Origin: Actinacidiphila fildesensis
GTDB taxonomy: Bacteria > Actinomycetota > Actinomycetes > Streptomycetales > Streptomycetaceae
Length of the DNA stretch: 64,000 bases
Assembly (NCBI RefSeq): GCF_042652185.1
Contig: NZ_JBHSIX010000026.1
Reading direction: 5' to 3' (one strand)
The position numbers and the translations under genes are program-made. Numbering within the stretch: position 1 is the first letter of the stretch; each line of letters opens with the position of its first letter. Positions 52,982 to 61,089 of this stretch are shown here, piece after piece. The notes under the pieces are model-generated. The model saw only the letters and a list, made by a program, of their open reading frames with translations, was not told the DNA's origin and did not search any database.

Positions 52982-54196
52982 ATGTCCGGGAGCGCGCTGC
53001 CGCCGTTCGATCCGTACGATCCGCTCGGGATCGACGATCTGCTCAGTGACGAGGACCGCGCGGTGCGCGAGACCGTCAGGAACTGGGCCGCGGACCGCGT
53101 ACTGCCGTACGTGGCGGGCTGGTACGAGTCGGGCGAGCTGCCCGTCATCCGGGAGCTCGCCCGGGAACTCGGCGCCATCGGCGCGCTCGGCATGTCCCTC
53201 ACCGGCTACGGCTGCGCGGGCGCCAGCAACGTCCAGTACGGCCTGGCCTGTCTGGAACTGGAGGCGGCCGACTCCGGGATCCGCTCGCTGGTCTCCGTAC
53301 AGGGATCGCTGGCGATGTACGCCATCCACCGCTTCGGCTCCGAGGAGCAACGCCAGGAGTGGCTGCCGCGGATGGCCTCCGGCGAGGTCATCGGCTGCTT
53401 TGGCCTCACCGAGCCCGACGTCGGCTCCGACCCGGCCGGGATGCGGACGTACGCCAAGCGCGACGGTGGGGGCACCTCCCGGACGGAGTCCGGGGGAGAC
53501 TGGGTGCTCAACGGCCGCAAGATGTGGATCACCAACGGCTCGGTGGCCGGGGTCGCCGTGGTCTGGGCCCGCACCGACGACGGCATCCGCGGCTTCGTCG
53601 TCCCGACCGACGCCCCCGGCTTCTCGGCGCCGGAGATCAAGCACAAGTGGAGCCTGCGCGCCTCGGTCACCAGCGAACTCGTCCTGGACGACGTCCGGCT
53701 GCCCGCCGGTGCCGTGCTCCCCGAGGGCGCCGGCCTCAAGGGCCCGCTCAGCTGTCTGAGCCACGCGCGCTACGGCATCGTCTGGGGCGCGATGGGCGCG
53801 GCCCGCAGCAGCTTCGAATCGGCGCTGGAGTACTCGAAGACCCGCGAACAGTTCGGCCGGCCCATCGGCGGCTTCCAGCTCACCCAGGCCAAACTCGCCG
53901 ACATGGCGGTCGAACTGCACAAGGGCATCCTGCTCGCCCACCACCTCGGGCAGCGGATGGACGCCGGGCGGCTGCGCCCGGAGCAGGTCAGCTTCGGCAA
54001 GCTCAACAACGTGCGCGAGGCGATCGAGATCTGCCGCACCTCGCGCACCATCCTCGGCGCCAACGGCATCTCGCTGGAGTATCCGGTGATGCGGCACGCG
54101 ACCAACCTGGAGTCGGTGCTCACCTACGAGGGCACCGTGGAGATGCACCAACTGGTCCTGGGCAAGGCCCTCACCGGACTCGACGCCTTCAGGTGA
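52982..54196 (+). CDS. Acyl-CoA dehydrogenase (glutaryl-CoA dehydrogenase-like)
   Basis: The 404-aa flavoenzyme has the ACAD blocks LGAIGALGMSLTGYGCAGASNVQYG, CFGLTEPDVGSDPAGMRT, WVLNGRKMWITNGSVAGVAVVWART, and YSKTREQFGRPIGGFQLTQAKLADM. The catalytic Glu is in the late TYEGTVEMHQLVLGKALTG. The sequence fits the glutaryl-CoA dehydrogenase subgroup (the FGRPIGGFQLTQ and ILGANGISLEYPVMRH segments), which acts in lysine and tryptophan breakdown. The ATG at 52982 has AGGAG 7 nt upstream. The last eight codons are tandemly duplicated past the stop. Confidence 0.92.
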   Translation: MSGSALPPFDPYDPLGIDDLLSDEDRAVRETVRNWAADRVLPYVAGWYESGELPVIRELARELGAIGALGMSLTGYGCAGASNVQYGLACLELEAADSGIRSLVSVQGSLAMYAIHRFGSEEQRQEWLPRMASGEVIGCFGLTEPDVGSDPAGMRTYAKRDGGGTSRTESGGDWVLNGRKMWITNGSVAGVAVVWARTDDGIRGFVVPTDAPGFSAPEIKHKWSLRASVTSELVLDDVRLPAGAVLPEGAGLKGPLSCLSHARYGIVWGAMGAARSSFESALEYSKTREQFGRPIGGFQLTQAKLADMAVELHKGILLAHHLGQRMDAGRLRPEQVSFGKLNNVREAIEICRTSRTILGANGISLEYPVMRHATNLESVLTYEGTVEMHQLVLGKALTGLDAFR

Positions 54197-54218
54197 CCGG
54201 ACTCGACGCCTTCCGGTG
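54173..54218 (+). repeat. Two 23-bp tandem repeats over the stop codon
   Basis: 54173-54195 and 54196-54218 are identical except for one base. The first copy holds the last codons and, with the first base of copy two, the stop codon of the acyl-CoA dehydrogenase gene. Confidence 0.9.
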
Positions 54219-54232
54219 AGCGCCGCCGCAGG

Positions 54233-55021
54233 TCAGCGTCCTGCCGGAGCCTGCGGAGTCACCCCGCTCCTGCCCGGTGGATGGGCATCAGGGGTGGTGA
54301 ACGTGTAGCCGGCGTCGATCAGCCGGGGCAGGTAGTTCTTCAGCGCGGCCACCGTCTGTGAGCGGTCGCCGCCGCTGCCGGGCGCGGGATCGTCGTCGCC
54401 GCCCTCGGTGCCGTCGTGGTTCAGCACGATGGCACCGGTGGCCGCACCGGCGACGACCCGGTCGGCGATGGTGCCGGTGCCGGGGTTGGCCCAGTCCGTC
54501 GGGTCCACCGACCAGGAGATCGGGCGCAGCCCGAGGTCGGCGCAGACGGCAAGCGAGGCGTCCGCGAAGTCGCCGTAGGGGGCACGGAACAGCACCGGCG
54601 CCCGCACACCGGTCTTTGTGACGGCGTCCTGGGTGCGCTGCATCTGGTCGCGTACGTCCGCGGCGGACAGGTCACTGAGATGAGGGTGGGACCAGGTGTG
54701 GTTTCCCAGCGAGTGCCCCTCCGCGGCGATGCGGCGCACCACGTCCGGGTACAGCCCGACGTTGTCGCCGCACACGAAGAACGTCGCATGGACGCTGTGG
54801 GCGCGCAGGACGTCCAGCACCTGCGGCGTGTACTGCGGACTGGGGCCGTCGTCGAAGGTGAGGGCCATCACCATGGAACCGGCGTTGACCTCGGCTTCCG
54901 GTGCGGGGACCCGCCGGGCACGCGCGGCCGCCGGCGCCGCCGCGGCACCGAGGCCGAGCAGAGCTGTGGCGCTTACGGCGAGGAAGCGGCGGCGGGGCAG
55001 CGGACTGCGGGGCTTTGGCAT
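54233..55021 (-). CDS. Secreted polysaccharide deacetylase (NodB domain)
   Basis: The 262-aa product has a twin-arginine-type signal (RRRFLAVSATALLGLGAAA). The NodB domain has all five motifs: ALTFDDGPS, the metal-binding HSLGNHTWSHPH, VLFRAPYGDF, WSVDPTDW and IVLNHDGTEGGD. The enzyme should remove acetyl groups from peptidoglycan or another N-acetylated polysaccharide outside the cell. The ATG at 55021 begins the twin-Arg leader. It is convergent with the acyl-CoA dehydrogenase gene with a 36-bp gap. The 243-bp gap upstream shows no other gene. Confidence 0.92.
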   Translation of the reverse strand: MPKPRSPLPRRRFLAVSATALLGLGAAAAPAAARARRVPAPEAEVNAGSMVMALTFDDGPSPQYTPQVLDVLRAHSVHATFFVCGDNVGLYPDVVRRIAAEGHSLGNHTWSHPHLSDLSAADVRDQMQRTQDAVTKTGVRAPVLFRAPYGDFADASLAVCADLGLRPISWSVDPTDWANPGTGTIADRVVAGAATGAIVLNHDGTEGGDDDPAPGSGGDRSQTVAALKNYLPRLIDAGYTFTTPDAHPPGRSGVTPQAPAGR

Positions 55022-55264
55022 GGGACCATCTTGAGCGGCCGACGGCCCGGCTCGATGAGGGACGCGCCGAGTCCGGGCGGATCAAGGGCGAAGCCGAAAA
55101 GGGCACACGCCAAGGCTCTGACCGTCGGATGCGGCATCAGCTCCGGGCCGCCTGGGGGCCGTCCGAGGGTGACCAGGGACGACTAGCAACGACCGTCTAC
55201 GACGGCTCCCAGGCTGCTCACAGCGTTGTCCATACCTTGCTTCCGTGGTGCTGAGCGTGGTTGA

Positions 55265-55708
55265 TCAGTTCTGGTTGAAGAATCCGTCGGCGCCGCGCTT
55301 CGACTCGGCGTTGAGGACCATGTAGTCGGCGGGGGTCAGCAGGAAGACACGGGTGGCGATGCGCTCGATCGAGCCGCGAAGCCCGAAGGTGAGACCCGCC
55401 GCGAAGTCGACGACGCGCTTCGCGTCGCTCGACTCCATACCCGTAAGGTTCACGATCACCGGCACGCCCTTGCGGAAGAGCTCGCCGATGCCGCGGGCAT
55501 CCCGGAAGCCGTCCGGGGTCACGGTGGCGATCTGGCGGCCCTGTTCCTCGGCCGTCTCGCTCGCCACCTGGACCCTGGGGTCGGTCACCCAGGTGTCGCC
55601 GCGCTCGGATCCCTCGCCGTAGTCGGCGTACTCCTCGTCGTAGTAGCTCTCGTCGCCGTTGTCGTCGACGAGGCCCAGCCAGGCACTCGCCCGTCGAACC
55701 GAACCCAT
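55265..55708 (-). CDS. sflA: SepF-like protein
   Basis: The 147-aa product resembles SepF, the FtsZ membrane anchor. A short N-terminal amphipathic helix (MGSVRRASAWLGLVDD), an acidic Tyr-rich linker and the conserved core ARGIGELFRKGVPVIVNLTGMESSDAKRVVDFAAGLTFGLRGSIERIATRVFLLTPADYMV are all present. Streptomycetes encode SepF in the division cluster plus two SepF-like paralogues, SflA and SflB; this one, away from ftsZ and next to a DUF5685 gene, is most like SflA by position as I remember it. GAGGAGG lies 6 nt before the ATG at 55708. The paralogue assignment is inference. Confidence 0.85.
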   Translation of the reverse strand: MGSVRRASAWLGLVDDNGDESYYDEEYADYGEGSERGDTWVTDPRVQVASETAEEQGRQIATVTPDGFRDARGIGELFRKGVPVIVNLTGMESSDAKRVVDFAAGLTFGLRGSIERIATRVFLLTPADYMVLNAESKRGADGFFNQN

Positions 55709-55998
55709 GGACGCCTCCTCTCACACGCGGTCAATATCGTCCGCACCCCTATGGTCGTCCATGATGCCGATGATGCGCCAAGCGGATAGCCGCCACCCAG
55801 GGGACTTGTGACGGTACTGGTGCACAAGATAGGTGTCGGGGAGTCAGGTAGCCATAGGCATACGGATGGTGACGAAGTGATGGGAGCGCTCCCCTCTTCC
55901 GGGTGACGCCGCACGGCCGGACGGCGGTACGCCAGTCATGAGATCGTTCCATCGGTAGCATGTCGGGCCGATCGTACGATGAAGCCGCTGGGGGAGCG

Positions 55999-57249
55999 TT
56001 GTTCGGAATTATCAGGCCGTGTCGCCACCGGATGTCGGAGGGACTCGCCACTTCCTGGATGGCGCACCTGTGCGGGCTGTGCCTCGCGTTGCGCGACGAC
56101 CACGGGCAGCTGGCCCGCATCGCCACCAACTACGACGGGCTGATCATCTCGGCGCTGGTCGAGGCCCAGGTCCCGGGCGCGGCGGCGTCGGCGAAGTGGC
56201 GGCGGACCGCCGGGCCCTGTCCGTTGCGCGGGATGCGCACCGCGCCGGTGGCGACGGGCGAGGGCGCGCGGCTGGCCGCCGCCGTCTCGCTCGTGCTGGC
56301 GTCGGCGAAGATGCGTGACCATATCGACGACCGGGACGGCGCCATGGGGCGGCGGCCGGTCGCGGCGGCGGCGCGGACCGTCGCCCGGCGCTGGGACCGG
56401 GCCGGCGCGCGGACCGGCGGCGGGCTCGGGTTCGACACGGCGGTGCTGGTGGACGCGGTGGACCGGCAGTCCGGGATCGAGGCGCTGGCCAGGACGGGCA
56501 CCCCGCTGCTGACGGTCACCGAGCCGACCGAGACCGCGACCGCGGCCGCCTTCGGCTACACGGCGGTCCTCGCCGGACGGCCCGGGAACCGTGCGCCGTT
56601 GGAGGAGGCCGGCCGGCTCTTCGGCCGGCTGGCGCATCTGCTGGACGCGGTCGAGGACCAGACGGCTGACGCCGCGTCGGGTGCGTGGAACCCGCTGACG
56701 GCGACGGGCACCGGCCGCGACGAGGCCCGGCGGCTGTGCGACGACGCGGTGCGCGGGGTGCGGCTGGCACTGAAGGACACCGAGTTCACCGACGGCCGGC
56801 TCGTCCACGTCCTGCTCGCCCATGAGCTGCGGCGCTCGGTGGACCGCGCCTTCGGCGGCTCCTGCGCGCACACCCACCCCAACGCGCTCGAAGGGCAGGG
56901 TCTCGGCCCGGCCCAGGGTCTGGACCTGGGGCAGCTGGAGCTGCCGCAGCTGAGCGGGAATCCGTACGGTCCTGGTCAGAGCCCGTACGCGCCCGGCGGA
57001 CCGGGCTTCCCGCCCAACGGTTTCCCGCCGCCCGAGCCGCCGCGCCGGCGAGGGCTGATCGCCGGGTGCGCGCTGTGGAGCGGGCTGTGCTGCACCTGCC
57101 AGCTCTGCTGCCGGGACCACTACGAGGACCCGTGGAACGGCAGGCGCCGCGAGGGATGGTGCTCGAACTGCGACTGCGACTGCTGCGATGGCTGCGATTG
57201 CTGTGATGGGTGCGACTGCTGCGATTGCGGTTGTGACTGCGGGTGTTGA
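55999..57249 (+). CDS. DUF5685 family protein with Cys-rich C-terminal tail
   Basis: The 416-aa product begins LFGIIRPCRHRMSEGLATSWMAHLCGLCLALRDDHGQ, the family start with its CRH and CGLC motifs. A helical body follows to about 320, then a Pro/Gly-rich linker (residues about 325-360) and a Cys-rich end: CALWSGLCCTCQLCCRDHY, then alternating Cys and Asp to the last residue, with twelve Cys in the final 20. The start is the TTG at 55999 with GGGGGAG just upstream; the ATG at 55960 would add 13 unconserved residues. Metal binding is likely from the composition; function is not known. Confidence 0.82.
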   Translation: MFGIIRPCRHRMSEGLATSWMAHLCGLCLALRDDHGQLARIATNYDGLIISALVEAQVPGAAASAKWRRTAGPCPLRGMRTAPVATGEGARLAAAVSLVLASAKMRDHIDDRDGAMGRRPVAAAARTVARRWDRAGARTGGGLGFDTAVLVDAVDRQSGIEALARTGTPLLTVTEPTETATAAAFGYTAVLAGRPGNRAPLEEAGRLFGRLAHLLDAVEDQTADAASGAWNPLTATGTGRDEARRLCDDAVRGVRLALKDTEFTDGRLVHVLLAHELRRSVDRAFGGSCAHTHPNALEGQGLGPAQGLDLGQLELPQLSGNPYGPGQSPYAPGGPGFPPNGFPPPEPPRRRGLIAGCALWSGLCCTCQLCCRDHYEDPWNGRRREGWCSNCDCDCCDGCDCCDGCDCCDCGCDCGC

Positions 57250-57716
57250 ACGGGAGATGAAGAGTCCTTCTCGAACTCGAAAGGTGCGTAACGAGGGAGG
57301 GAGAGAAGGTGGCGTGGGTGCGGGAAGGAAGACCGGGCTGACGGGGAGAGCTACGGGAGAGCCTGAGGTGAAGCGGCCGCGGCGGGAGTGGGACAGTGCG
57401 CGCGGGCGGGCGGAGCCAGGGCCGGCCGAGCAGGCCCTAAAGGGTCAGCGACAACACGAGGACGACCACACCCGACCGAAGTCGATGTGGTCGCGGGTGA
57501 CCAACTGACAGCTGCGCATGGGGTCAGTGGAACAGCCGCCGTCCCCATCCGTCAACCACGCTGAGACGCGGTGCCCACCAGTTGGACATGCTTGACAGTG
57601 GGCGACGCTGTGGGATTAGCCTCGGGCCACGGTCATGACGACCCGGTCGCGTTGAGGGACGCGGCGTGCGTGAAGGCAACTCCCGTGCTCCTCCAGTGTG
57701 TCCACGGAGTCTCCGC
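57250..57716 (+). other. Intergenic region with purine-rich stretch
   Basis: This 467-bp gap shows no convincing gene. Positions 57281-57360 on the + strand are 79 percent purine. A promoter for the next gene is at 57592-57621. Confidence 0.6.
57592..57621 (+). promoter_or_regulatory. Probable promoter of the LLM gene
   Basis: A perfect TTGACA (57592-57597), an 18-bp spacer and TTAGCC (57616-57621), or a 16-bp spacer and GATTAG, lie 95 nt before the start codon. Confidence 0.55.
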
Positions 57717-58607
57717 ATGCCCGAAACCCCTCCAGGCCATCGGCCCATCCGCCCGCTGCACCTGGCCTTCGCGATCGACGGCCGGGAACGGCATCCGGAA
57801 CCGTACGAGGCCTCCTCCTGCATCGAGCTCGCCCGGCTCGCCGAGCGCGGCGCGCTGGACTTCGTCACGCTCGACGACGTCCCGGCGCCGGCCTACGGCG
57901 GTGCCGGACGGCTCGACGCGCTCGCCGTCCTCACGCGGGTCGCACCCGCCACCGACCGGATCGGCCTGGTGGCCGCCGTCACCGCCACGCACCACGGGCC
58001 GGTCCCCGTCCCGGCGGCGCTCGCCACTCTCGACCGGGTCAGCCGCGGCCGGGCCGGCTGGACGCCGCTGCTCCCCGACGCGGACGCCCTGCTGCGGGAC
58101 GGCTGGGCGGACGCCGCCGGGTTCCCTGACGTGACGTCAGTCGAACCCGGACCGTTGGAGGGCCGGCCGGTGCTCGCGGTCGACGCGACGCTGGAGGCGC
58201 CGCGCGAGACGGCCGCGCGGCACGCGGACGTGGCGTACGTACGGGTCGGCGGTCCGCACTCGGAGCGGCTGGCGTACGAAGCCCGCACTGACCTGCGCCG
58301 CCGGGCGGCGGCGTACGGCCGGGACCCGGACCGGCTCACGGTCCTGGCCTCGCTCGCCGTCGAACTGTTCGATCCGGCCGACGCCGTGGTCCTCGCCGAC
58401 CTGTTCGGCGACTGGCACCGCGACGGGATCACCGACGGCTTCCACGTGCGGCCCGCCGATCCGCGGCGGGATCTGGCCCGGCTGGTGAACGCGACCGTGC
58501 CCGTGCTCCAGCAACGCGGACTGTTCCGCCGCTTCCAGCCCGGCACGACGCTGCGTGAACACCTCGGCCTGGACCGTCCGGTGAGCCGCCCGGCCGCCGC
58601 ACGGTGA
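57717..58607 (+). CDS. Luciferase-like monooxygenase family protein, short form
   Basis: The 296-aa product follows the bacterial luciferase-like (alpha/beta)8 pattern: LHLAFAIDGRERHP, then SSCIELARLAERGALDFVTLDDV, RLDALAVLTRVAPATDRIGLVAAVTATHHGPVPVPAALATLDRVSRGRAGW. It ends with VLQQRGLFRRFQPGTTLREHLGL, typical of the FMN-dependent group including NtaA-type enzymes. It is shorter than the usual 330 to 440 residues because the middle insertion is missing. The ATG at 57717 has GGAG 7 nt upstream. The substrate is unknown. Confidence 0.82.
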   Translation: MPETPPGHRPIRPLHLAFAIDGRERHPEPYEASSCIELARLAERGALDFVTLDDVPAPAYGGAGRLDALAVLTRVAPATDRIGLVAAVTATHHGPVPVPAALATLDRVSRGRAGWTPLLPDADALLRDGWADAAGFPDVTSVEPGPLEGRPVLAVDATLEAPRETAARHADVAYVRVGGPHSERLAYEARTDLRRRAAAYGRDPDRLTVLASLAVELFDPADAVVLADLFGDWHRDGITDGFHVRPADPRRDLARLVNATVPVLQQRGLFRRFQPGTTLREHLGLDRPVSRPAAAR

Positions 58608-58628
58608 GCGGAACGGTGAGCCGCCCGG
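58579..58628 (+). repeat. Direct repeat over the LLM stop codon
   Basis: CGGTGAGCCGCCCGG occurs at 58579-58593 inside the gene and again at 58614-58628 after its stop, 35 bp apart. Partial copies lie between and after. Confidence 0.65.
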
Positions 58629-58801
58629 TGTGCGGCACGGTGGGCCGTCCGGTCGGCTGACCGCCGCCGGCGATCCGGACGGGCCAATTCCGGCCACCGC
58701 CCCACCGTCCGGCCGGAGGGCAGCCGCCGACCGGAGTACGGGGAGCACGACGCCGCGCGATCATCTCGGCCTGCGGCAGCCGCTATGGAAGGTTGATGAC
58801 C

Positions 58802-59539
58802 ATGAGTTCCGAGACTGAGCAGGACTGGAAGAACTGGCGCGAGCGGCGCGCCGAGTCGGTCGCCGCGCCGTACGGGCCACTGGCCCTGACCGGCACGTAC
58901 TGGCTCGCCGACGCGGCGGACGGGAAGATCCCCGGGCTGCCGGGGGAGTGGCGGGAGCAGGACGGCTCGGTGGTCCACCAGGGCGATGGCGTCTTCGGGC
59001 GGCTGGAACCCGAGGGCGAGCCGGTGCTGTTCGGCGAGAAGCGGATCGTGGCGATCGACCGCGAGGGGCTGCTCGCCCTCCGGATCTGGGACCCGGCCTC
59101 GGACGCCCGGCGTGATTTCGCGGGGATCGGCGCGTTCGACTACGACGAGCGGTGGGTGCTGCCGGCGGTTTTCCGCCCGTACCCCGAGGGACGCGCCGTG
59201 CGCGTGCCGCACGCCGACGGCCGGGAGCGCGGACTCGGCGTCAGCGGCGAACTGGCCTTCACCGTGGACGGCGCTGAGCACTCGCTCGCGGTCGCGGTGG
59301 AGGAGGACGGCACGCTCTGGGGCGTCATCGCCGACGCGACCAGCGGAAGGAGCAGCTACCGCTTCCGTTTCCTGCGGACCCCGGCGCCCGCCGCGGACGG
59401 CCGCGTGGTGCTGGACTTCAACCGGACGCTGCTCCCGCCGTGCGCGTTCGCCGACGCCTTCGTCTGCCCGTTCCCGCCGCCCGGCAACACGCTGCCCTTC
59501 GCACTCGAAGCGGGCGAGAGCAAGGTGCTCACCAGCTGA
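58802..59539 (+). CDS. DUF1684 family protein
   Basis: The 245-aa product shows the DUF1684 pattern: DWKNWRERRAESVAAPYGPLALTGTYWLAD at the N-terminus, YDERWVLPAVFRPY in the middle, and VLDFNRTLLPPCAFADAFVCPFPPPGNTLPFALEAGE at the end, where the Cys pair and NTLPF are strongly conserved. Function is not established. The ATG at 58802 has GGAAGG 9 nt upstream; other starts at 58793 and 58796 are too close to that site. The gene stands apart from its neighbours. Confidence 0.85.
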   Translation: MSSETEQDWKNWRERRAESVAAPYGPLALTGTYWLADAADGKIPGLPGEWREQDGSVVHQGDGVFGRLEPEGEPVLFGEKRIVAIDREGLLALRIWDPASDARRDFAGIGAFDYDERWVLPAVFRPYPEGRAVRVPHADGRERGLGVSGELAFTVDGAEHSLAVAVEEDGTLWGVIADATSGRSSYRFRFLRTPAPAADGRVVLDFNRTLLPPCAFADAFVCPFPPPGNTLPFALEAGESKVLTS

Positions 59540-59575
59540 GACCCGGCTCGAAACCCGGTTCGAAACCCGGTGGGA
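59540..59575 (+). repeat. Three 12-bp tandem repeats right after a stop codon
   Basis: GACCCGGCTCGA, AACCCGGTTCGA and AACCCGGTGGGA begin at 59540, 59552 and 59564, immediately after the DUF1684 stop. Confidence 0.65.
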
Positions 59576-59781
59576 CCGGCTTCGGTGGCTGGTTCCGGTT
59601 CCGGTTCGAGATGCTCCGGCCGAGGTCCGTTCGAGAGACGGCCGCGGCCGGTTGAGATGTCGTCAGCACGGGTGTGCCTCGGTGGTCCGTACGGACGCCG
59701 GGGCGCCGTCGCGTCCGAACGGCGCGGCCGAAAGGCGCCCTTGTGTGTTCCGCGCGGGCTCTGAATACTCCCGTCCAGTGC

Positions 59782-59810
59782 TTGTCAGGGTCACGTCGAG
59801 TTCGTTAATC
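59782..59810 (+). promoter_or_regulatory. Probable promoter of the protease gene
   Basis: TTGTCA (59782-59787), a 17-bp spacer and TTAATC (59805-59810) form a good promoter. The transcript would start near 59817, about 45 nt before the start codon. Confidence 0.6.
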
Positions 59811-59861
59811 GGTGCGGCGCTGACAGGCCGAGCTGACCTCCACCCCCCACAGGAGGAATGA

Positions 59862-60890
59862 ATGAAAATCACCCGACGCGCCGGCCTGCTCGCTGTGACG
59901 TCCGGCCTGGTGGCCGTCACCGCGCTCACGCTGCCCGCCGCCAACGCCGCCCCCACGGCGACGGCAACCCCGGAGGCCGCCGCAGCGGTCGCCACCTCGC
60001 TCGGCACCGCGGCCACCGCGGGCAGCTACTACGACGCGGCGTCGAAGACCACCGTCGTCAACGTCACCTCGGCCAGGGCCGCCGACGCCGTACGGGCGGC
60101 CGGAGCGACACCCAGGACCGTCCGCTTCAGCTCGGCAGTACTCGACAAGGCAGGCGAGGCCGCCAGGTCCGCCGACATCGCGGGCTCGGCGTGGTCCGTC
60201 GACCCGCTGACCAACAAGCTCGCCGTGAGCGTCGACAGCCGGGTCACCGCCGCCCAGCTGGCCAAGCTCACCAAGGCCACCGCGAGCTACGGCGACGCCG
60301 TGAGCATCAACCGCGTGGCCGGGAAGTTCAGCAAGCTGCTCTCCGGCGGGGACGCCATCTACACCAGCCAGTGGCGCTGCTCGGTCGGCTTCAACGTCCG
60401 CAGCGGCAACACGTACTACTTCCTCACCGCGGGCCACTGCACCGAGGGCTACCCGGCCTGGACCACGTCCTCCGGCACCTCCATCGGCCCGACCACCGGC
60501 AACAGCTTCCCGAACAACGACTACGGGATCGTCCGCTACGACAACTCCTCGATCGCGCACCCCGGCGCCGTCGGCAGCCAGGACATCGCCAGCGCGGGCA
60601 ACGCCTACGTCGGTGAACCCGTCAAGCGCCGCGGCTCCACCACCGGCATCCACAGCGGCTCGGTGACCGGACTCAACGCCACCGTGAACTACGGCGGCGG
60701 CGACATCGTCTACGGCATGATCAAGACCAACGTCTGTGCCGAGCCCGGCGACAGCGGCGGTTCGCTCTACAACGGCTCCATCGCGGTCGGCCTCACCTCG
60801 GGCGGCAGCGGCAACTGCTCCTCCGGCGGGACGACGTTCTTCCAGCCGGTCACCGAAGCGCTCAGTGCCTACGGAGTCAGCGTCTACTGA
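59862..60890 (+). CDS. Streptogrisin-like secreted serine protease (family S1E)
   Basis: The 342-aa preproenzyme has a Sec signal to about residue 30 (LPAANAA), a prodomain to about 160, and a chymotrypsin-fold mature part starting near SGGDAIYTSQWRCSVGFNV. The triad is visible: His in FLTAGHCTE near 191, Asp in NNDYGIVRY, Ser in AEPGDSGGSLYNG near 298. Cys pairs match streptogrisins and alpha-lytic protease. AGGAGG lies 5 nt before the ATG at 59862; an overlapping ATG at 59858 is out of frame. It is probably exported as a zymogen that matures itself, and the hairpin after it ends the transcript. Confidence 0.94.
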   Translation: MKITRRAGLLAVTSGLVAVTALTLPAANAAPTATATPEAAAAVATSLGTAATAGSYYDAASKTTVVNVTSARAADAVRAAGATPRTVRFSSAVLDKAGEAARSADIAGSAWSVDPLTNKLAVSVDSRVTAAQLAKLTKATASYGDAVSINRVAGKFSKLLSGGDAIYTSQWRCSVGFNVRSGNTYYFLTAGHCTEGYPAWTTSSGTSIGPTTGNSFPNNDYGIVRYDNSSIAHPGAVGSQDIASAGNAYVGEPVKRRGSTTGIHSGSVTGLNATVNYGGGDIVYGMIKTNVCAEPGDSGGSLYNGSIAVGLTSGGSGNCSSGGTTFFQPVTEALSAYGVSVY

Positions 60891-60934
60891 CGCACCACCA
60901 CCGACACCGGCGACGGCCTGCAGCGAACAGGACG

Positions 60935-60965
60935 GAGCCCCCGCCGACCCTGCCGGCGGGGGCTC
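60935..60965 (+). terminator. Hairpin after the protease gene
   Basis: A 12-bp perfect stem (60935-60946 with 60954-60965) with a 7-nt loop lies 44 nt after the stop. Confidence 0.85.
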
Positions 60966-61089
60966 TGCCATGTGCCCGTACAGAGGTGCCGTACCCCCGT
61001 GGACCCCCGTGGATTTCGGGTGCCGTGCACCCGTGAACCTCCGCCCCATGCGGTCAGTGGCTGTCCGCGACGGCTGGCAGACTGACCGC

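Larger units (their letters stand above)
59540..59861 (+). other. Intergenic region upstream of the protease gene
   Basis: This 322-bp gap holds the 12-bp repeats at its left end and the protease promoter at 59782-59810. No gene is visible in between. Confidence 0.55.

Noticed and set aside
57250..57716. A small gene on either strand in the 467-bp gap
   Set aside because: The frames there are low-complexity Arg/Gly/Pro strings without a ribosome-binding site, and the purine bias explains them.
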